DNA of 64,000 nucleotides from positions 30,078 through 94,077 of the forward strand of contig CANNZV010002540.1 of NCBI GenBank assembly GCA_947561585.1, read 5' to 3'. This DNA is from Caprella mutica. Its lineage: Eukaryota; Arthropoda; Malacostraca; Amphipoda; Caprellidae. Shown here piece by piece: positions 62,154 to 64,000 of this stretch (position 1 is its first letter; each line of letters opens with the position of its first letter). The translations under genes and the position numbers were made by a program. A model generated the notes under the pieces. The model searched no databases. It saw only the letters and a program-made list of their open reading frames with translations, and was not told the origin of the DNA.

Positions 62154-62678
62154 CTAATTGTATCACAGTATCTGGCACCAATTACCGATCTAGGATCATT
62201 AGGTCATTCCGAGTAGTTTTTTTTTAATGAGCTAGATCAGCTTGGAAGGGTACCACTTGAAGCTAATTGTAGCCCCATGGTTGATCATTAAATGTTACTG
62301 CCAGACGTTTTCAGTGGTGGGTTACCCCCGCCAGACTGACCCGAAATGACGACTCCCAAAAATAAGCTAGATCTGCTTAAAAGGTTACCCCTTGAAACTA
62401 ATTGCAAAATGTGTGTAAATCATATTATATGTAGAATAAATAATAATTTTTATTCGTGAAAATTTATGTTACTGTTCTAAGAAAAATGATGACTGTATTT
62501 AATAATAAATAATAGACTAAATCCCAAGGACGTCATGCTAAATATGTTTAGAATTAAAAAAAAAACCCTTATAAGTAAATACTGAACTGCATCCACAAAT
62601 TCTTTAGCCAATTTAAAAAAAACTTCTACATTCTAATTAGTAATTAGGTATTAGCTAATTTTTTGCTAAATTCCTAGA

Positions 62679-62892
62679 ACAGCGTGTCTGGTGGGTCAGA
62701 CACGCTGTAGTAGGTTCCGTGATTATTACTAGCAACTCGATACACTCTGTTGTAGGTTGCTAGTAAAATTTTATTTTATATTTATTTGAGAATACATAAT
62801 AATAAAAATAAATATTTAAATAATTAATTATTAAGACACTGTACGTGTACAGGTGTCTTAAGACGTACACTATGTACTAATTTTGTACATAG
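62679..62892. other. Cluster of three hairpins
   Basis: ACAGCGTGTCTG, a GTGGGT loop and CAGACACGCTGT form a perfect 12-bp stem at 62679-62708. TTAAGACAC...GTGTCTTAA spans 62831-62861 with inner GTAC pairs. CTATGTAC/GTACATAG spans 62870-62892. They lie inside the element with 200-bp inverted repeats. Function unknown. Confidence 0.7.
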
Positions 62893-63483
62893 TAGTAAGT
62901 AGGATAGTGGGTACTTACCTAGGCTTATAAATTAGTAAAAATTGTAACCTACATAAAAATTAATATAGCATTGCAGTGTTTTATGAAACCTATGTTAGAA
63001 AGAATTGATATTTTATATTATTTATTTCTTATTTTATTATTGCAATATTATGTGTGTTCTAATTTTAGCAACAGTTAACCCATTTTTCACAAAAAAAATT
63101 ATTTGTGGACCGATTGTTCTGAAATTTGCAATGTATATGTAACCTCGCAAAAAACATTATATTCAAATTCCTTTCTCTCTTTTGGCTTAGGTTTTCGAAA
63201 AAAGTTTAGTTTTTTAATTTCATCATTTTTTTTCAAGGTCATTAGTTTCAAGGTCAAAAGACAAGGAGTGTATGGGTGCATATGCTAGAAAAAAACTAAG
63301 ACAGTTTTAGAATCATTGGAATATTTCCGACAAATCTACAGTGAGCTATTTTAATTTTTCTTCCTGTTTTTTTTTTCATAAGTATTTTTTGATGCTAACT
63401 AAAATAAAAAAAATAGTTTTTTTAAGTGTGATAATAAACGAGAGCAAAAATAGAAAAAAAGCCTTCAGTAGATTTGTAAGTAA

Positions 63484-63570
63484 TAAAGTATATGTAACTT
63501 TGTAAGGTGAATGTAACTTTGTAAGGTAAATGTAACTTTGTAAGATATAAGCAACTTTGTAGGCATATGT
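63484..63570. repeat. Short tandem repeat, about 4 copies of 18-20 bp
   Basis: The unit ATGTAACTTTGTAAGGTAA is repeated with small changes. Confidence 0.8.
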
Positions 63571-64000
63571 AATATCTTTGTGCATTTTTATGAAGGACTG
63601 TTAATTTAATTACTGTATTACAAAGAACAGAGTGTGTAACAGTATATTTTTTATTTTTATAAAAACGGAGGATTACATCACTTTGATTTTATTAATGTTC
63701 TGACAATTTCTAGTAGTTTGCTGGTTAAGAGCTGTGAGAAAATAAAAAAAATTACACATCTTTCACTGTTGATTTAATTTGCATTTGATCAATTTGGGTG
63801 CGTCTGGCGGGGGCAACCCACCACTGAAAACGTCTGGCAGTAACATTTAATGATTAATGGGGTTATGCTGTACATTTTACAATTAGTTTCAAGCGGTGAC
63901 CTTCTAACCTGATCTAGCTGATTTTTGACTAACATTAAAAACCCGACAGACGTACAGATCCTAGGTCAGTAATTGGTGCTAGATACTGTGATAATAGTAG

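Larger units (their letters stand above)
62154..64000. mobile_element. Element with inverted repeats of about 190-205 bp, cut by the window edge
   Basis: The left arm, 62154-62342, and the right arm, 63796-64000, are clear reverse complements. The stretch ATTAAATGTTACTGCCAGAC onward is nearly perfect for 50 bp. The match runs to the last base of the window, so the true ends may lie further out. Part of the left arm (GCTAGATC...TTGAAACTAATTG) is directly repeated at 62363-62410. The 1.4-kb interior is AT-rich, has hairpins at 62679-62892 and no recognisable transposase. Confidence 0.75.

Noticed and set aside
62679..62708. Helitron 3' hairpin
   Set aside because: The perfect stem fits, but no CTRR terminus follows at the usual distance and no TC start was found.

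Overview
The window looks like an AT-rich, repeat-laden arthropod nuclear genome. Small exons with canonical splice sites, an SLC22-type transporter family, abundant Tc1/mariner debris (including DD37D transposases), LINE and SINE fragments and large minisatellites are all visible. The transposase style and overall texture suggest a caligid copepod (sea louse). That is an inference; nothing in the sequence proves the species.

The only cellular genes I can support are three tandem, same-strand copies of one organic-cation-transporter-like (SLC22, major facilitator superfamily) gene. Copy A (8085-10938) keeps homologs of exons 5-12 but is a clear pseudogene. Copy B (23693-38098) is intact: 12 exons join in frame into a 556-residue protein with the SLC22 hallmarks. 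Copy C (50945 onward) has exons 1-3 in the window and runs off the right edge. Exon 1 of B and C are 27.25 kb apart, and the stops of A and B are 27.16 kb apart. Matching 3' flanks and intergenic blocks show that the repeating unit is a segmental duplication of about 27 kb.

Layout: 1-7.4 kb is a degenerate 43-bp satellite with a 695-bp higher-order repeat. Pseudogene A lies at 8.1-10.9 kb. From 10.9 to 23.6 kb is intergenic DNA with a foldback element, a three-family transposon nest and a LINE tail. Gene B fills 23.7-38.1 kb; its introns hold an antisense LINE, two tRNA-like SINE heads, a large palindrome and other inverted-repeat elements. From 38.1 to 50.9 kb is intergenic DNA with 20-bp, 32-bp and 23-bp tandem arrays. 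From 50.9 to 64 kb is the 5' part of gene C, with an expanded 32-bp array, several mariners and a large foldback element.

The most notable points are four. The divergence between B and C is concentrated in exon 2. A 111-bp block is identical upstream of B and of C, next to a 20-bp array expanded only upstream of C. Three foldback-like elements are each bounded by inverted arrays of a different 15-16 bp unit. Several nested insertions can be ordered from the sequence alone. All identities were counted by eye; no database search was possible.
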